A DNA stretch of 64,000 bases from Rhodoblastus sp963736175 (GTDB lineage Bacteria; Pseudomonadota; Alphaproteobacteria; Rhizobiales; Beijerinckiaceae), in assembly GCA_963736175.1 (NCBI GenBank), contig CAVTNU010000014.1, forward strand, positions 1 to 64,000, written 5' to 3'. The translations under genes were made by a program, and so were the position numbers. Below the pieces are notes generated by a model, which had not been told where the DNA came from, ran no database searches, and saw only the letters and a list, made by a program, of their open reading frames with translations. Shown here one piece after another: positions 24,398 through 32,834 of the stretch. Within the stretch, counting starts at the first letter, position 1. Each line of letters opens with the position of its first letter.

Positions 24398-27181
24398 TTG
24401 GCCGACAATGATGCAAGGGATCCGGCAGCGCCGGGCTCCGACATACGTCCCGTTTCAATTACCGATGAAATGAAGAGCTCCTATCTGGCTTACGCGATGA
24501 GCGTAATCGTCAGCAGGGCGCTTCCGGACGTGCGCGACGGCCTGAAACCGGTGCATCGGCGCATTCTGTTTTCGGCGCAGGAAAACAATTTTCTGCCGGA
24601 TCGGTCCTATGTGAAGTCGGCGCGCATCGTCGGCGAAGTGATGGGTAAATATCACCCGCACGGCGACGCGGCGATCTACGACGCGCTGGTGCGCATGGCC
24701 CAGCCTTTTTCCATGAGCCTGCCGCTGGTGGACGGGCAGGGCAATTTCGGCTCGGTCGACGGCGATCGCGCCGCCGCGATGCGCTACACCGAATCGCGGC
24801 TGGCCAGACCCGCGCTGGCGCTGATCGAGGATATCGATTTCGACACTGTCGACTTTCAGCCCAATTACGACGGCAAGGAGCAGGAGCCTTCCGTTCTGCC
24901 GGCGCGTTTTCCCAATTTGCTCGTCAACGGCGCCGGCGGCATCGCCGTCGGCATGGCGACCAACATTCCCCCGCATAACCTGGGCGAAATCATCGACGCC
25001 TGCGTCGCGCTGATCGACAATCCGGACATGAGTTTGGACGAGATCATGCAGATCGTTCCCGGACCCGATTTTCCGACCGGCGGCGCGATTCTCGGTCGGG
25101 CTGGCATTCGACAGGCTTACGAAACCAGCCGCGGCTCGATCCTGATGCGCGGCAAGTGCGTGATCGAGCAGATCCGCAAGGACCGCGAAGCGATCATATT
25201 TACCGAAATTCCCTATCAGGTGAACAAGGCGAGCCTGATCGAGAAGATCGCCGAACTGGTGCGCGACAAGAAGATCGAAGGCATCGCCGATCTGCGCGAC
25301 GAATCCGACCGCGACGGCATGCGCATCGTCATCGAGATCAAACGCGATTCCGTCGCCGATGTGGTGCTGAACCAGCTCTATCGCTTCACCATGCTGCAGA
25401 CCAGTTTCGGCGCCAATATGATCGCGCTGAACGGCGGGCGGCCGGAAAGCCTCAATCTCCAGGATTGCCTGAAAGCTTTCATCGACTTCCGCGAGGAGGT
25501 TGTCAGCCGGCGCACCAAGTTCCTGCTCAACAAGGCGCGCGACGGCGCGCACATCCAGGTCGGCCTCGCCATCGCGGTCGCCAATATCGATGAAGTCATC
25601 CGCCTCATCCGCACGTCGTCCGACGCCGCCGCGGCGCGCGAGGCGTTGATGGACCGGCTGTGGCCGGCGCGCGACATGGCGCCGCTGGTCGAACTGATCG
25701 CCGATCCGCGCCACGGTATCGACGCTGAAGGCAATTGTCGCCTGTCGGAAACCCAGGCTCGCGCCATCCTCGAATTGCGCCTGCAACGACTGACCGCGCT
25801 CGGCCGCGACGAAATCGCCGAAGCCCTCAATCGCCTGGCGCGCGAAATTGCAGATTACCTGGACATCCTGCGCTCGCGCGCGCGGCTATTCGCCATCGTC
25901 AAGGATGAAATGCTGGCGGTGAAGGCCGCGCATGGCGGGCCGCGCCGTACCGAAATTCTCGACGTCGTCGGCGATATGGAGGACGAAGACCTCATCCAGC
26001 GCGAGGACATGGTGGTCACCGTCTCGCACGCCGGCTATGTCAAGCGCGTGCCGCTCTCGACCTATCGCGCGCAAAGGCGCGGCGGCAAAGGCCGGTCGGG
26101 GATGCAGACGCGCGAGGAGGATTTCGTCCAGCGCCTGTTCGTCGCCTCGACGCACGCTCCCGTGCTGTTCTTCTCCTCGCTCGGACAGGTCTACAAGGAA
26201 AAGGTCTGGCGTTTGCCGCTGGCGGCGCCGCAGGCGCGCGGCAAGGCGCTCGTCAACATGCTGCCGCTGGAGCAAGGCGAACGCATCGCCGCGATCATGC
26301 CTTTGCCCGAGGATGAAAGCCTGTGGGCCAGCCTGGACGTGATGTTCGCCACCACGCGCGGCACCGTGCGGCGCAATAAGCTGTCCGATTTCGCTCAGGT
26401 CAATCGCGCCGGCAAGATCGCCATGAAGCTCGATCCGGGCGAGGGCATCGTCGACGTGCAGATCTGCACCGAAGAGAACGACATATTGCTGACTACCGCC
26501 GAGGGCCAGTGCATCCGCTTTCCCGTGACCGACGTGCGCGTGTTCAAGGGCCGCGATTCAATGGGCGTGCGCGGCGTCAATCTGGCCGACGGCGACAGCG
26601 TCATCGCGTCTTCGATTTTGCATCATGTCGAAGCGAGCGGCGAGGAACGCGCCGCCTATCTGAAACAGAGCCGGGCGATGGCCGGCGAGAACGCTGAGCC
26701 GCAGGAAACCGAGAGCGCGGCCGACAACGCCGACGAAGGCGAGGACGCGAGCGTCGAAACGACTTTGCCGCCAGAGCGTTTTGCGCAATTGCAGGCGCTC
26801 GAGCAACAGATCCTGACCATTTCGGTCAACGGCTACGGCAAACGCAGTTCCTCGCACGAATACCGCGTCACCGGCCGCGGCGGCAAAGGCATCGTCGCCA
26901 TGGCCGTCAACGCCCGCAACGGCGAACTTGTCGCCTCAATGCCGGTCGAAGCCAAGGATCAGATCATGCTGGTCACCGACGGCGGGCAATTGATCCGCTG
27001 CCCGGTCGAAGGCATCCGCGTTGTCGGACGCGGCTCGCAAGGCGTGATCGTGTTCAATACGGCGGAGGGCGAGCGCGTCGTTTCGGTCGAGCGCATCAGC
27101 GAGGACGATTCTAACGGCGAGAACGGCGAGAACGGCGACAATGGCGACGAAGAAGCGCCGGAAGCAGGCGACGACGCGTGA
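24398..27181 (+). CDS. gyrA: DNA gyrase subunit A
   Basis: A 927-residue type IIA topoisomerase subunit that cuts and reseals DNA for negative supercoiling. The start is TTG at 24398, the only codon giving the conserved N-terminus DIRPVSITDEMKSSYLAYAM. The catalytic tyrosine is Tyr130 in AAMRYTESRL. The GyrA box QRRGGKG follows. The position equivalent to E. coli Ser83 is Ala91, and Asp95 matches Asp87. The C-terminal domain holds an acidic insert and ends in Asn/Gly/Glu repeats (27116-27160). No gyrB nearby. Confidence 0.97.
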   Translation: MADNDARDPAAPGSDIRPVSITDEMKSSYLAYAMSVIVSRALPDVRDGLKPVHRRILFSAQENNFLPDRSYVKSARIVGEVMGKYHPHGDAAIYDALVRMAQPFSMSLPLVDGQGNFGSVDGDRAAAMRYTESRLARPALALIEDIDFDTVDFQPNYDGKEQEPSVLPARFPNLLVNGAGGIAVGMATNIPPHNLGEIIDACVALIDNPDMSLDEIMQIVPGPDFPTGGAILGRAGIRQAYETSRGSILMRGKCVIEQIRKDREAIIFTEIPYQVNKASLIEKIAELVRDKKIEGIADLRDESDRDGMRIVIEIKRDSVADVVLNQLYRFTMLQTSFGANMIALNGGRPESLNLQDCLKAFIDFREEVVSRRTKFLLNKARDGAHIQVGLAIAVANIDEVIRLIRTSSDAAAAREALMDRLWPARDMAPLVELIADPRHGIDAEGNCRLSETQARAILELRLQRLTALGRDEIAEALNRLAREIADYLDILRSRARLFAIVKDEMLAVKAAHGGPRRTEILDVVGDMEDEDLIQREDMVVTVSHAGYVKRVPLSTYRAQRRGGKGRSGMQTREEDFVQRLFVASTHAPVLFFSSLGQVYKEKVWRLPLAAPQARGKALVNMLPLEQGERIAAIMPLPEDESLWASLDVMFATTRGTVRRNKLSDFAQVNRAGKIAMKLDPGEGIVDVQICTEENDILLTTAEGQCIRFPVTDVRVFKGRDSMGVRGVNLADGDSVIASSILHHVEASGEERAAYLKQSRAMAGENAEPQETESAADNADEGEDASVETTLPPERFAQLQALEQQILTISVNGYGKRSSSHEYRVTGRGGKGIVAMAVNARNGELVASMPVEAKDQIMLVTDGGQLIRCPVEGIRVVGRGSQGVIVFNTAEGERVVSVERISEDDSNGENGENGDNGDEEAPEAGDDA

Positions 27182-27202
27182 TTTAGCCTCAGGACGGGAA
27201 GT

Positions 27203-27943
27203 TTGAGCGACAAACCGAAGCATTTCGACGTTCTCTCGCCCGACGCCGCCGCCAAACGGGAGCAGGCGCGGCAAAGGCTCGACACGATCGACCCGCACAA
27301 GCAGCCGGGCGGCGGCGCGCGCGATCCGAGGCGAAAAGCCTGGTTCGAGGCGGTGTACGCTTTGGCGGACGGCGATGCGGCGGGCGTTCCCTGGGGCAGT
27401 CTGACGCCCAATCCGCAATTGGCCGATTGGCTGGCGCGAAATCCGCAGCTCGACGGCCTCAAGGCGCTCGATGTCGGCTGCGGCCTCGGCGACAACGCGG
27501 CGGCCCTGGCCGGGCAGGGGGCCGACGTGACCGCCTTCGACCTCGTGCCGCGCGCCGTCGAATGGGCGCATTCGCGCTTTGCCGACTCGCCGCTGGCCTC
27601 GCATTTGCGCTTCGTCGCCGCCGATCTGTTCGCGCCGCCGGACGATTGGCGCGGCGCTTTCGACTTCATCCACGAAACCTATACGTTGCAGGCGCTGCCA
27701 GCCGCCTTGCTGGCGCCGGCGCGCAAGGCGCTCGCCGATATGCTCAGGCCCTGCGGGCGGCTTCTCGTCATCACCCGGGCGCGCGAGCCGGAACAGGTCG
27801 TCGACGGTCCGCCCTGGCCGCTGACGCGCGCCGACATCATGGCGTTCGCCGACGAAGGGCTGGAAATCGTCACGCTGGACGATATTCCGGCGAACGAGAC
27901 GCGCTCGCGCCATTGGCGGGCGCTTTTGCGGCGCGCCGGATAA
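27203..27943 (+). CDS. Class I SAM-dependent methyltransferase
   Basis: A 246-residue protein starting at TTG 27203 with GGACGGGAAG upstream. The SAM-binding motif I LDVGCGLGDNAAALA sits at about residues 90-104, with the acidic motif VTAFDLVPRAVEWA after it. It resembles the thiopurine methyltransferase-like or general methyltransferase-domain group (PGGGARDPRRKAWFEAVY at the N-terminus). Substrate unknown. It follows gyrA by 21 bp and converges with mazG (9-bp gap). Confidence 0.82.
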   Translation: MSDKPKHFDVLSPDAAAKREQARQRLDTIDPHKQPGGGARDPRRKAWFEAVYALADGDAAGVPWGSLTPNPQLADWLARNPQLDGLKALDVGCGLGDNAAALAGQGADVTAFDLVPRAVEWAHSRFADSPLASHLRFVAADLFAPPDDWRGAFDFIHETYTLQALPAALLAPARKALADMLRPCGRLLVITRAREPEQVVDGPPWPLTRADIMAFADEGLEIVTLDDIPANETRSRHWRALLRRAG

Positions 27944-27952
27944 CGCCGTCGC

Positions 27953-28780
27953 CTAATCGCCTGGCTCCAGCGTCTTCGCCTCGTCCCAGAGCGCGTCCAT
28001 TTCCTCCAGCGAGGCTTGGCCCAACACTTTGCCGCGCGCTGCGAGCTGTTCCTCGATATAGCGGAAACGGCGCTCGAATTTGGCGTTGGTCTGGCGCAAC
28101 GCGGCTTCGGGATCGGTTTTGGCGTGACGCGCCAGATTGGCGACGGCGAACAGGACGTCGCCGACTTCGCTCGCCACATGCGCCATGTCGCCGCGATCGA
28201 GCGCTTCCTCGACCTCGTCGCACTCTTCGCGGATTTTCGCCAGCACCAGTCGCGCGTCGTTCCAGTCGAAGCCGACGCTCGAGGCCTTGTTCTGCAATTT
28301 GACGGCGCGGGTCAGACCGGGCAGGGCGACCGGCACGTCGCTCAACAGGCTCGTGGTCTCCTCCGGCAGGCCTTGCGCCTTGCGGGCGGCGGCGCGTTTC
28401 TGCTTTTCCTCCGCCTTGATCCGCGTCCAGACCTTGGCGATCGTCTCTGGATCGCGCTCGCTTGCGTCGCCGAACACATGCGTGTGGCGGCGTATCATCT
28501 TGTCGGAAATCGCCTCGACGACGCCGCCGAAGTCGAACAGGCCGCTTTCCGTGGCCATTTGCGCGTGAAAGACCACTTGCAGCAGCAGATCGCCCAATTC
28601 ATCGCGTAGATCGAGAAAATCGCCGCGTTCGATAGCATCGGCGACTTCGTAAGCCTCTTCGACCGTATAGGGCGCGATGGAGGCGAAATCCTGCTGGAGA
28701 TCCCAGGCGCAGCCCTTTTCGGGGTGGCGCAGGATCGCCATGATTTTCAACAGGTCTTCAATATCGCGCGAGGCTTTCAT
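27953..28780 (-). CDS. mazG: Nucleoside triphosphate pyrophosphohydrolase MazG
   Basis: Hydrolyses NTPs/dNTPs to monophosphates and PPi, clearing damaged nucleotides. It is a 275-residue two-domain form with both EExxE...D metal motifs: EEAYEVADAIERGDFLDLRD in the N-domain and EECDEVEEALDRGD in the C-domain. The start is taken at 28780, which has AGGA four bases upstream. The ATG eight codons earlier (28804) would overlap the U-tract of the preceding csp terminator and is unlikely. Confidence 0.93.
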   Translation of the reverse strand: MKASRDIEDLLKIMAILRHPEKGCAWDLQQDFASIAPYTVEEAYEVADAIERGDFLDLRDELGDLLLQVVFHAQMATESGLFDFGGVVEAISDKMIRRHTHVFGDASERDPETIAKVWTRIKAEEKQKRAAARKAQGLPEETTSLLSDVPVALPGLTRAVKLQNKASSVGFDWNDARLVLAKIREECDEVEEALDRGDMAHVASEVGDVLFAVANLARHAKTDPEAALRQTNAKFERRFRYIEEQLAARGKVLGQASLEEMDALWDEAKTLEPGD

Positions 28781-28800
28781 GGCGTCCTGACACCGGCGTT

Positions 28801-28834
28801 GCAAACAAAAAGAGCAAGGCGAATAGCCTTGCTC
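28801..28834 (-). terminator. Rho-independent terminator of the cold-shock gene
   Basis: GAGCAAGGC (28812-28820) pairs with GCCTTGCTC (28826-28834) around a 5-nt loop. On the minus strand it is followed by TTTTTGTTTGC. It ends the cold-shock transcript 21 bp before the mazG start. Confidence 0.88.
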
Positions 28835-28861
28835 CTTGAAAAGTCAGCTTTGAAAAGCCGA

Positions 28862-29533
28862 TCAATCGATGGCGATGCCGACGGCTTCGCGGCCCTTGGG
28901 CGTATCGACCACTTTCATCGACACCGGCTGGCCTTCGGCAAGCGTCGAAACGCCTGAAGGCTGCAGGATGGAGATATGGACGAACACGTCTTTGCCGCCG
29001 TCGTCAGCCTGGACGAAGCCGAAGCCTTTGGCGCCGTCGAACCACTTGACCTTGCCTTGCACTTCGACAGCGCTCGACAGGTCGGGCGCGCGACGCGGGG
29101 CCGGGCGGGGCGAATCGAAGGAGCGCTGCGGCGCGCGCTCGGCGGCGCCGGCCGTGTCGACCTCTATGACGCGGGTGACCTGCTGGCCCTTGACGCCATT
29201 GGCGACCTGCACCTTGAGCTTGGCGCCCGGCGGCACGGTCTCGTAGCCCGCCGACTGTAAGGCGCCGATGTGCAGGAAGGCGTCGCCGGTGCCGTTGGAC
29301 AATTCGACAAAGCCGAAGCCCTTGTCGGATTTGAACCATTTCACCACGGCGTCGATGCTGGGAGCGCTTGAAGGCGGGGGCGCGAACTGGCCGCCGCCGC
29401 CAAATTCGGCGCCGGGCTGGCGATCGAAAGAAGCGCGAGGTTGACGAAACTGGCGCGGAGAATCATAGGGCGAAGGCCCATCATCGTCGAAACCGCGCTT
29501 CCTGGGTCCCCGGAAATCTTTACCTTTGCTCAT
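28862..29533 (-). CDS. Two-domain cold-shock protein
   Basis: A 223-residue protein with two cold-shock (OB-fold, RNA-binding) domains. The first, about 61-127, contains VKWFKSDKGFGFVE and DAFLHI. The second, about 158-222, contains GKVKWFDGAKGFGFVQ and DVFVHI. RNP-1 and RNP-2-like motifs are present in both. A Gly/Pro/Arg-rich N-terminal tail (1-60) precedes them. The ATG at 29533 has AGGC six bases upstream. Tandem-CSD proteins of this length are common in Alphaproteobacteria. The strong terminator at 28801-28834 makes it a separate transcript. Confidence 0.92.
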   Translation of the reverse strand: MSKGKDFRGPRKRGFDDDGPSPYDSPRQFRQPRASFDRQPGAEFGGGGQFAPPPSSAPSIDAVVKWFKSDKGFGFVELSNGTGDAFLHIGALQSAGYETVPPGAKLKVQVANGVKGQQVTRVIEVDTAGAAERAPQRSFDSPRPAPRRAPDLSSAVEVQGKVKWFDGAKGFGFVQADDGGKDVFVHISILQPSGVSTLAEGQPVSMKVVDTPKGREAVGIAID

Positions 29534-29943
29534 GTTCTGCCTACTGGTCTCCGCCTCGACTTTAAAAAAAGTCACCCATATCCTCAGCCGAGGGTCGAAA
29601 ACGACCCCGCGACCGTCCTGCGCCGCCGTTTACCCCGACATTCGAAAACCGAACGCCATTTGACCATTCACGGCCCGAAAACGCGCATTACCGGAGCGAC
29701 CCGAAAGGTCGAACCAATACGCTTGCAGATGGTATTTGAAAAAGCCCAAAGCCCGCGCGCCGTGCTATTAAACAACATACAACGCCTTGTGGCTACCGCA
29801 AACTGTCGCTTTTTTGCCGCTACGTATTTTTTTGCGCCGGGCTCTTTTTTTTTGCGCATCGGGCGTTTTCGACTTCGGAGCGCTTACGCGGGCGAGGCGA
29901 GCGCCTATGGCGCGACGCTCGATCGGACAAATCCGGGAAACCC
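29534..29943. other. Gene-free region upstream of the cold-shock gene
   Basis: About 410 bp between the cold-shock gene and the HxlR gene, with AT-rich patches near 29760-29860. It is long enough for a cold-shock leader (5' untranslated region), but I cannot define one. Open frames here lack ribosome-binding sites and family similarity. Confidence 0.4.
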
Positions 29944-30276
29944 CTAAGGCGCGCCGCCGAACCGCGCCATGGCCACGAAAATGTCGCGCAGCGATTGGCC
30001 GCGCGCGGTGAGCTCATACTCGGTCGTGGGCGGGTTCGTCGGAAAGACGCGGCGCTCGACCAAACCGTGCTCTTCGAGGGTGCGCAATCGTAGGGCCAAC
30101 AGGCGCGGTGAAACGCCCTTCAGACTGCGCTGCAGTTCGCTGTAGCGCTTCTTGCCTGTCAGGAGATCGCGCAAGACCAGCATCGTCCATTTGCCGTCGA
30201 GCAATCGCGCCGTCCGCTGAATTGGGCAGTCCGGCGCGCAGCCCGACTCCGGCGCCTCGACAAGAAAATCGGTCAT
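29944..30276 (-). CDS. HxlR-family transcriptional regulator
   Basis: A 110-residue winged-helix protein of the HxlR family, whose members often sense redox or electrophile stress through cysteines. CAPDCPIQRTARLLDGKWTM and LRTLEEHGLVERRVF are the family signatures; Cys13 and Cys17 are the conserved N-terminal thiols. The start at 30276 fits family length. It diverges from the membrane protein at 30372, and the inverted repeat at 30281-30300 is directly upstream, a likely operator. Confidence 0.9.
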   Translation of the reverse strand: MTDFLVEAPESGCAPDCPIQRTARLLDGKWTMLVLRDLLTGKKRYSELQRSLKGVSPRLLALRLRTLEEHGLVERRVFPTNPPTTEYELTARGQSLRDIFVAMARFGGAP

Positions 30277-30280
30277 CTTT

Positions 30281-30300
30281 GTTACTTCACTTTTGGTAAC
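30281..30300. promoter_or_regulatory. Candidate HxlR operator
   Basis: GTTAC (30281-30285) and GTAAC (30296-30300) are an inverted repeat with a 10-nt spacer, 4 bp upstream of the HxlR start codon. Short inverted repeats with GTAAC-like arms near the promoter are what HxlR-family regulators typically use. Binding here is inferred. Confidence 0.55.
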
Positions 30301-30371
30301 TCCTTCACAAAGGGAAGCGCATCCGATAGCGTTTGTCACGCGATTTTTTCCATGACGCTCGGGAGCCCTCC

Positions 30372-30761
30372 ATGTTTTCGGCCCTTTTACGCCTCACAGG
30401 CGCGATCCAGATCATCCTGGGACTGGCGTATCTGTTCGCGCCTGCGGCGTTTCTTCATCTCATCGGCCATAGCGCCCCCGCGCCGGACCTGTTTTACCCG
30501 CTGGGCATGCTGGCCGCCCGCTTCATCGCCTACGGCGTCGGCTTCTGGATCGCCGGCCGCGAGCCCGCGCGGCACATGCTCTGGATTCGGCTGATGGCCG
30601 CTGTGCAAGCCATCGATCTTGGCGTCGGAGCCTATTACACGGTCCTTGGCGTCGTGCCGCTGAGCCGTTCCGCCTTTCCGATGTTCAATGCGATATGGAT
30701 CGGCTTGTTTTCGGCGCTCTATCGGCCTGCCGCGCAGACATCGACCGAGCCGGCGCAATGA
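30372..30761 (+). CDS. Small four-helix membrane protein
   Basis: A 129-residue integral membrane protein with four predicted hydrophobic helices (about 8-28, 42-62, 69-90, 98-116) and few charged residues, resembling small conserved membrane proteins next to HxlR-type regulators. No catalytic motif is visible. It diverges from the HxlR gene and overlaps the next methyltransferase start by 4 bp (ATGA), so it is probably HxlR-controlled. The start at 30372 (MFSALLRLTG) is preferred to an upstream frame that has no ribosome-binding site. Confidence 0.72.
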   Translation: MFSALLRLTGAIQIILGLAYLFAPAAFLHLIGHSAPAPDLFYPLGMLAARFIAYGVGFWIAGREPARHMLWIRLMAAVQAIDLGVGAYYTVLGVVPLSRSAFPMFNAIWIGLFSALYRPAAQTSTEPAQ

Positions 30762-31363
30762 GCGTCGTCGCCTTGTTCGCGTGGTTGCAGGGCGCGGACT
30801 TCTACCGCGCCATGCACGCCGCCGCCGCCGCGCTCCTTCCGCCCGGCGCCGATCGAACCTGGCTCGACGTCGGATGCGGCCCCGGCGTACTCGCGCGCAT
30901 CGCCGCGGGCAGGGGCTACGCCGCCAGAGGCGTCGATCGCGACGCGCGCATGATCGCGCGCGCGCAGGAAATCGCCCGGGCCGACGGCAGCGCCGCGACC
31001 TTCGCGGTCGGCGACATCGAGACGGCGGGCGAAGCCGGCGAACGGTTCGACGTGGTGTCGGCTTCCTCGCTGCTGGTCGTTCTCGACAATCCCGCGGCCG
31101 GCCTGCGGCGACTCCTGGCGCTCGCCAAGCCCGGCGGCGTGGTCTTGATTATCGAGGCGAGCCCGCGGATGTCGCGCCTCGCCGCGCTTAAACTCGTGCT
31201 TTTCGGACGCTTGGGGCGTCGATCGCACATGGTGCTGGTGTGGGCGACGGCGCGCTCGAGCCGCGCCTTGCCGGAAAGCATTTTCGATCAAACGAATATT
31301 CGCGCCCGCCGCTATCCGCTTCTCCACGGTCTGGCGAACGCCTGGCTGGTCAAGCGGGCGTAA
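30758..31363 (+). CDS. Class I SAM-dependent methyltransferase
   Basis: A 201-residue methyltransferase. Motif I LDVGCGPGVLARIAAGRGY at about residues 31-49, then the acidic ribose-binding stretch GVDRDARMIARAQEIA and GDIETAGE. Substrate unknown. Coupled by a 4-bp overlap to the upstream membrane protein and likely part of the same HxlR-controlled unit. Confidence 0.8.
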   Translation: MSVVALFAWLQGADFYRAMHAAAAALLPPGADRTWLDVGCGPGVLARIAAGRGYAARGVDRDARMIARAQEIARADGSAATFAVGDIETAGEAGERFDVVSASSLLVVLDNPAAGLRRLLALAKPGGVVLIIEASPRMSRLAALKLVLFGRLGRRSHMVLVWATARSSRALPESIFDQTNIRARRYPLLHGLANAWLVKRA

Positions 31364-31498
31364 TGTCCGCGACGGACGGGCGCGCGATTTGAATTTCGCG
31401 AAGGAGGCAATTTCAATATTGCGTCTTCACGGCGAAACTGCTCCGTTCCTGTCGGGTCATGCCATCGGCCCCATGAATCAATCACGAAGGCTGTGGGC

Positions 31499-32173
31499 GT
31501 GCGTCAACTTCCGATCACCCATTTTTCCGATGTTCTTTGCGTCTGGGCGTACTTCGCCGAGCCGCGCCTGGCGGCCGTGCGGCGCACATTTGGCGATCAG
31601 GTCAAATTTCAATATCGCTTTTGCTCGGTCTTTGGCGATGTCCCGGACAAGATCGCCACAAACTGGCGGGAGCGCGGCGGCTATGACGGCTTCGCCGCGC
31701 ATGTTCAGCACGCGGGCGAGGCGTTTCCGGAAATTACGCTGCATCCCGATGTTTGGCGCAAGGCGCGGCCCGCGTCCTCGCTTTCCGTTCATCTCTTTCT
31801 CAAAGCCGTCGAAAGCGCGGAAAAGGACGGCCATTGCGCGCTTGGGACGTTCGAGCGCGTCATTACGGCGATGCGGGAGGCGTTTTTCGTCCGTGGACTC
31901 GACATCGCGGGTTGCGACGTTCATCGCGAGATTGCGCGGGAACTCGGCCTGGACGTCGCGATCGCTCAGCGCTATCTCGACGACGGTCGCGCCCACGCCG
32001 CGCTTTCCTCGGACTATAAGGAAGCGGAAAACCTCGGCGTGAGGGGAAGCCCGACGATGATTCTGAACGAAGGACGCCAGAAGTTGTTCGGCAATGTCGG
32101 CTATCGAATTATCGAAGCGAATATCCAAGAGCTTCTGCGCCAGCCAAATCCTGATCAGGCAAGCTGGTGCTGA
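31499..32173 (+). CDS. DsbA-like thioredoxin-fold protein with a single active-site cysteine
   Basis: About 224 residues from the GTG at 31499 (AAGG 8 nt upstream; a GTG at 31493 is also in frame). It has a thioredoxin-fold/DsbA (FrnE/HCCA isomerase-like) layout with the active-site position SDVLCVWAYFAEPRL. Only the first cysteine of the usual CxxC is kept (C-V-W-A). The cis-Pro loop GSPTMI is present near residue 184. Loss of the second Cys points to glutathione-transferase-like or isomerase chemistry rather than disulfide oxidation. No signal peptide. Next to the HypC-like gene. Confidence 0.75.
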   Translation: MRQLPITHFSDVLCVWAYFAEPRLAAVRRTFGDQVKFQYRFCSVFGDVPDKIATNWRERGGYDGFAAHVQHAGEAFPEITLHPDVWRKARPASSLSVHLFLKAVESAEKDGHCALGTFERVITAMREAFFVRGLDIAGCDVHREIARELGLDVAIAQRYLDDGRAHAALSSDYKEAENLGVRGSPTMILNEGRQKLFGNVGYRIIEANIQELLRQPNPDQASWC

Positions 32174-32256
32174 AACGGCCGAGTAGCCGCGTTGAGCTGG
32201 CCTCCAGAAGAGAATATCCATTGCGTCCAAGGGGACGCACGAAAGGAAAATGAGAC

Positions 32257-32502
32257 ATGTGCGCGCCCCTTCCGTTTCAAATCGTCGAGTTGCTGCCTGA
32301 TGAAATGGCCGTCGTGAAGCTGGGGATGGTATCGGAAACGGTGACCGTGGAGGTGATCGACGATCCGCGCGTCGGCGATTTCGTCATCCTGCACGGCAAA
32401 GTCGCGTTGACCAAGATCGACGTCGACGAGGCGCATGAAATGCTCGCGCAAATCGGCGCGGACGCAATTCTGCCAATGCGCGCCGATTGTTCGAGGCTTT
32501 AG
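32257..32502 (+). CDS. HypC/HupF-like small chaperone
   Basis: An 81-residue protein of the HypC/HybG/HupF type, whose members carry the Fe(CN)2CO unit during NiFe-hydrogenase assembly. The essential Met-Cys start (Cys2) is present, followed by PFQIVELLPDEMAVV, GDFVILHGKVALTKID and EAHEMLAQ, matching the family core. The usual CLGIPG start is replaced by CAPLP. There are no hydrogenase, hypD or other hyp genes in this window. It sits between a DsbA-like and a ferritin-like gene. Confidence 0.78.
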   Translation: MCAPLPFQIVELLPDEMAVVKLGMVSETVTVEVIDDPRVGDFVILHGKVALTKIDVDEAHEMLAQIGADAILPMRADCSRL

Positions 32503-32834
32503 CGACAAAGCCGCCCCGCCAAATAACGCGCGGTTTGTATCTGAGATATGCCTGTTTCGGCATCGTCAGCAATCATTTGCGGCGGCCGGCCATCGATATG
32601 TGCACAGCCCAATTTATTGCGGCGTTCAGTCACATAGTGGGCGATAAAGTTATATTGACGATAGAACTTTTTCGCGTAATCTGCGCTTGCATGTTCATAA
32701 CGCCGTCCGTGCGCCATTTCAAAAATTGGCAGTCCAGGAGACTGTTTTCGTTCAAAATCCAGCATTTTGAATGATCGGCTGGCGACCCGAACGTCGACGC
32801 GGTTTGCGCGCGCAATCCTTCGCAGGAGACCAAA
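32503..32834. other. Gene-free interval with AT-rich patches
   Basis: About 330 bp between the HypC-like and the ferritin-like genes. It is AT-rich around 32630-32770 and holds no protein I can support on either strand. It probably contains the promoter of the DUF2202 gene, but I cannot assign -35/-10 boxes. Confidence 0.4.
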
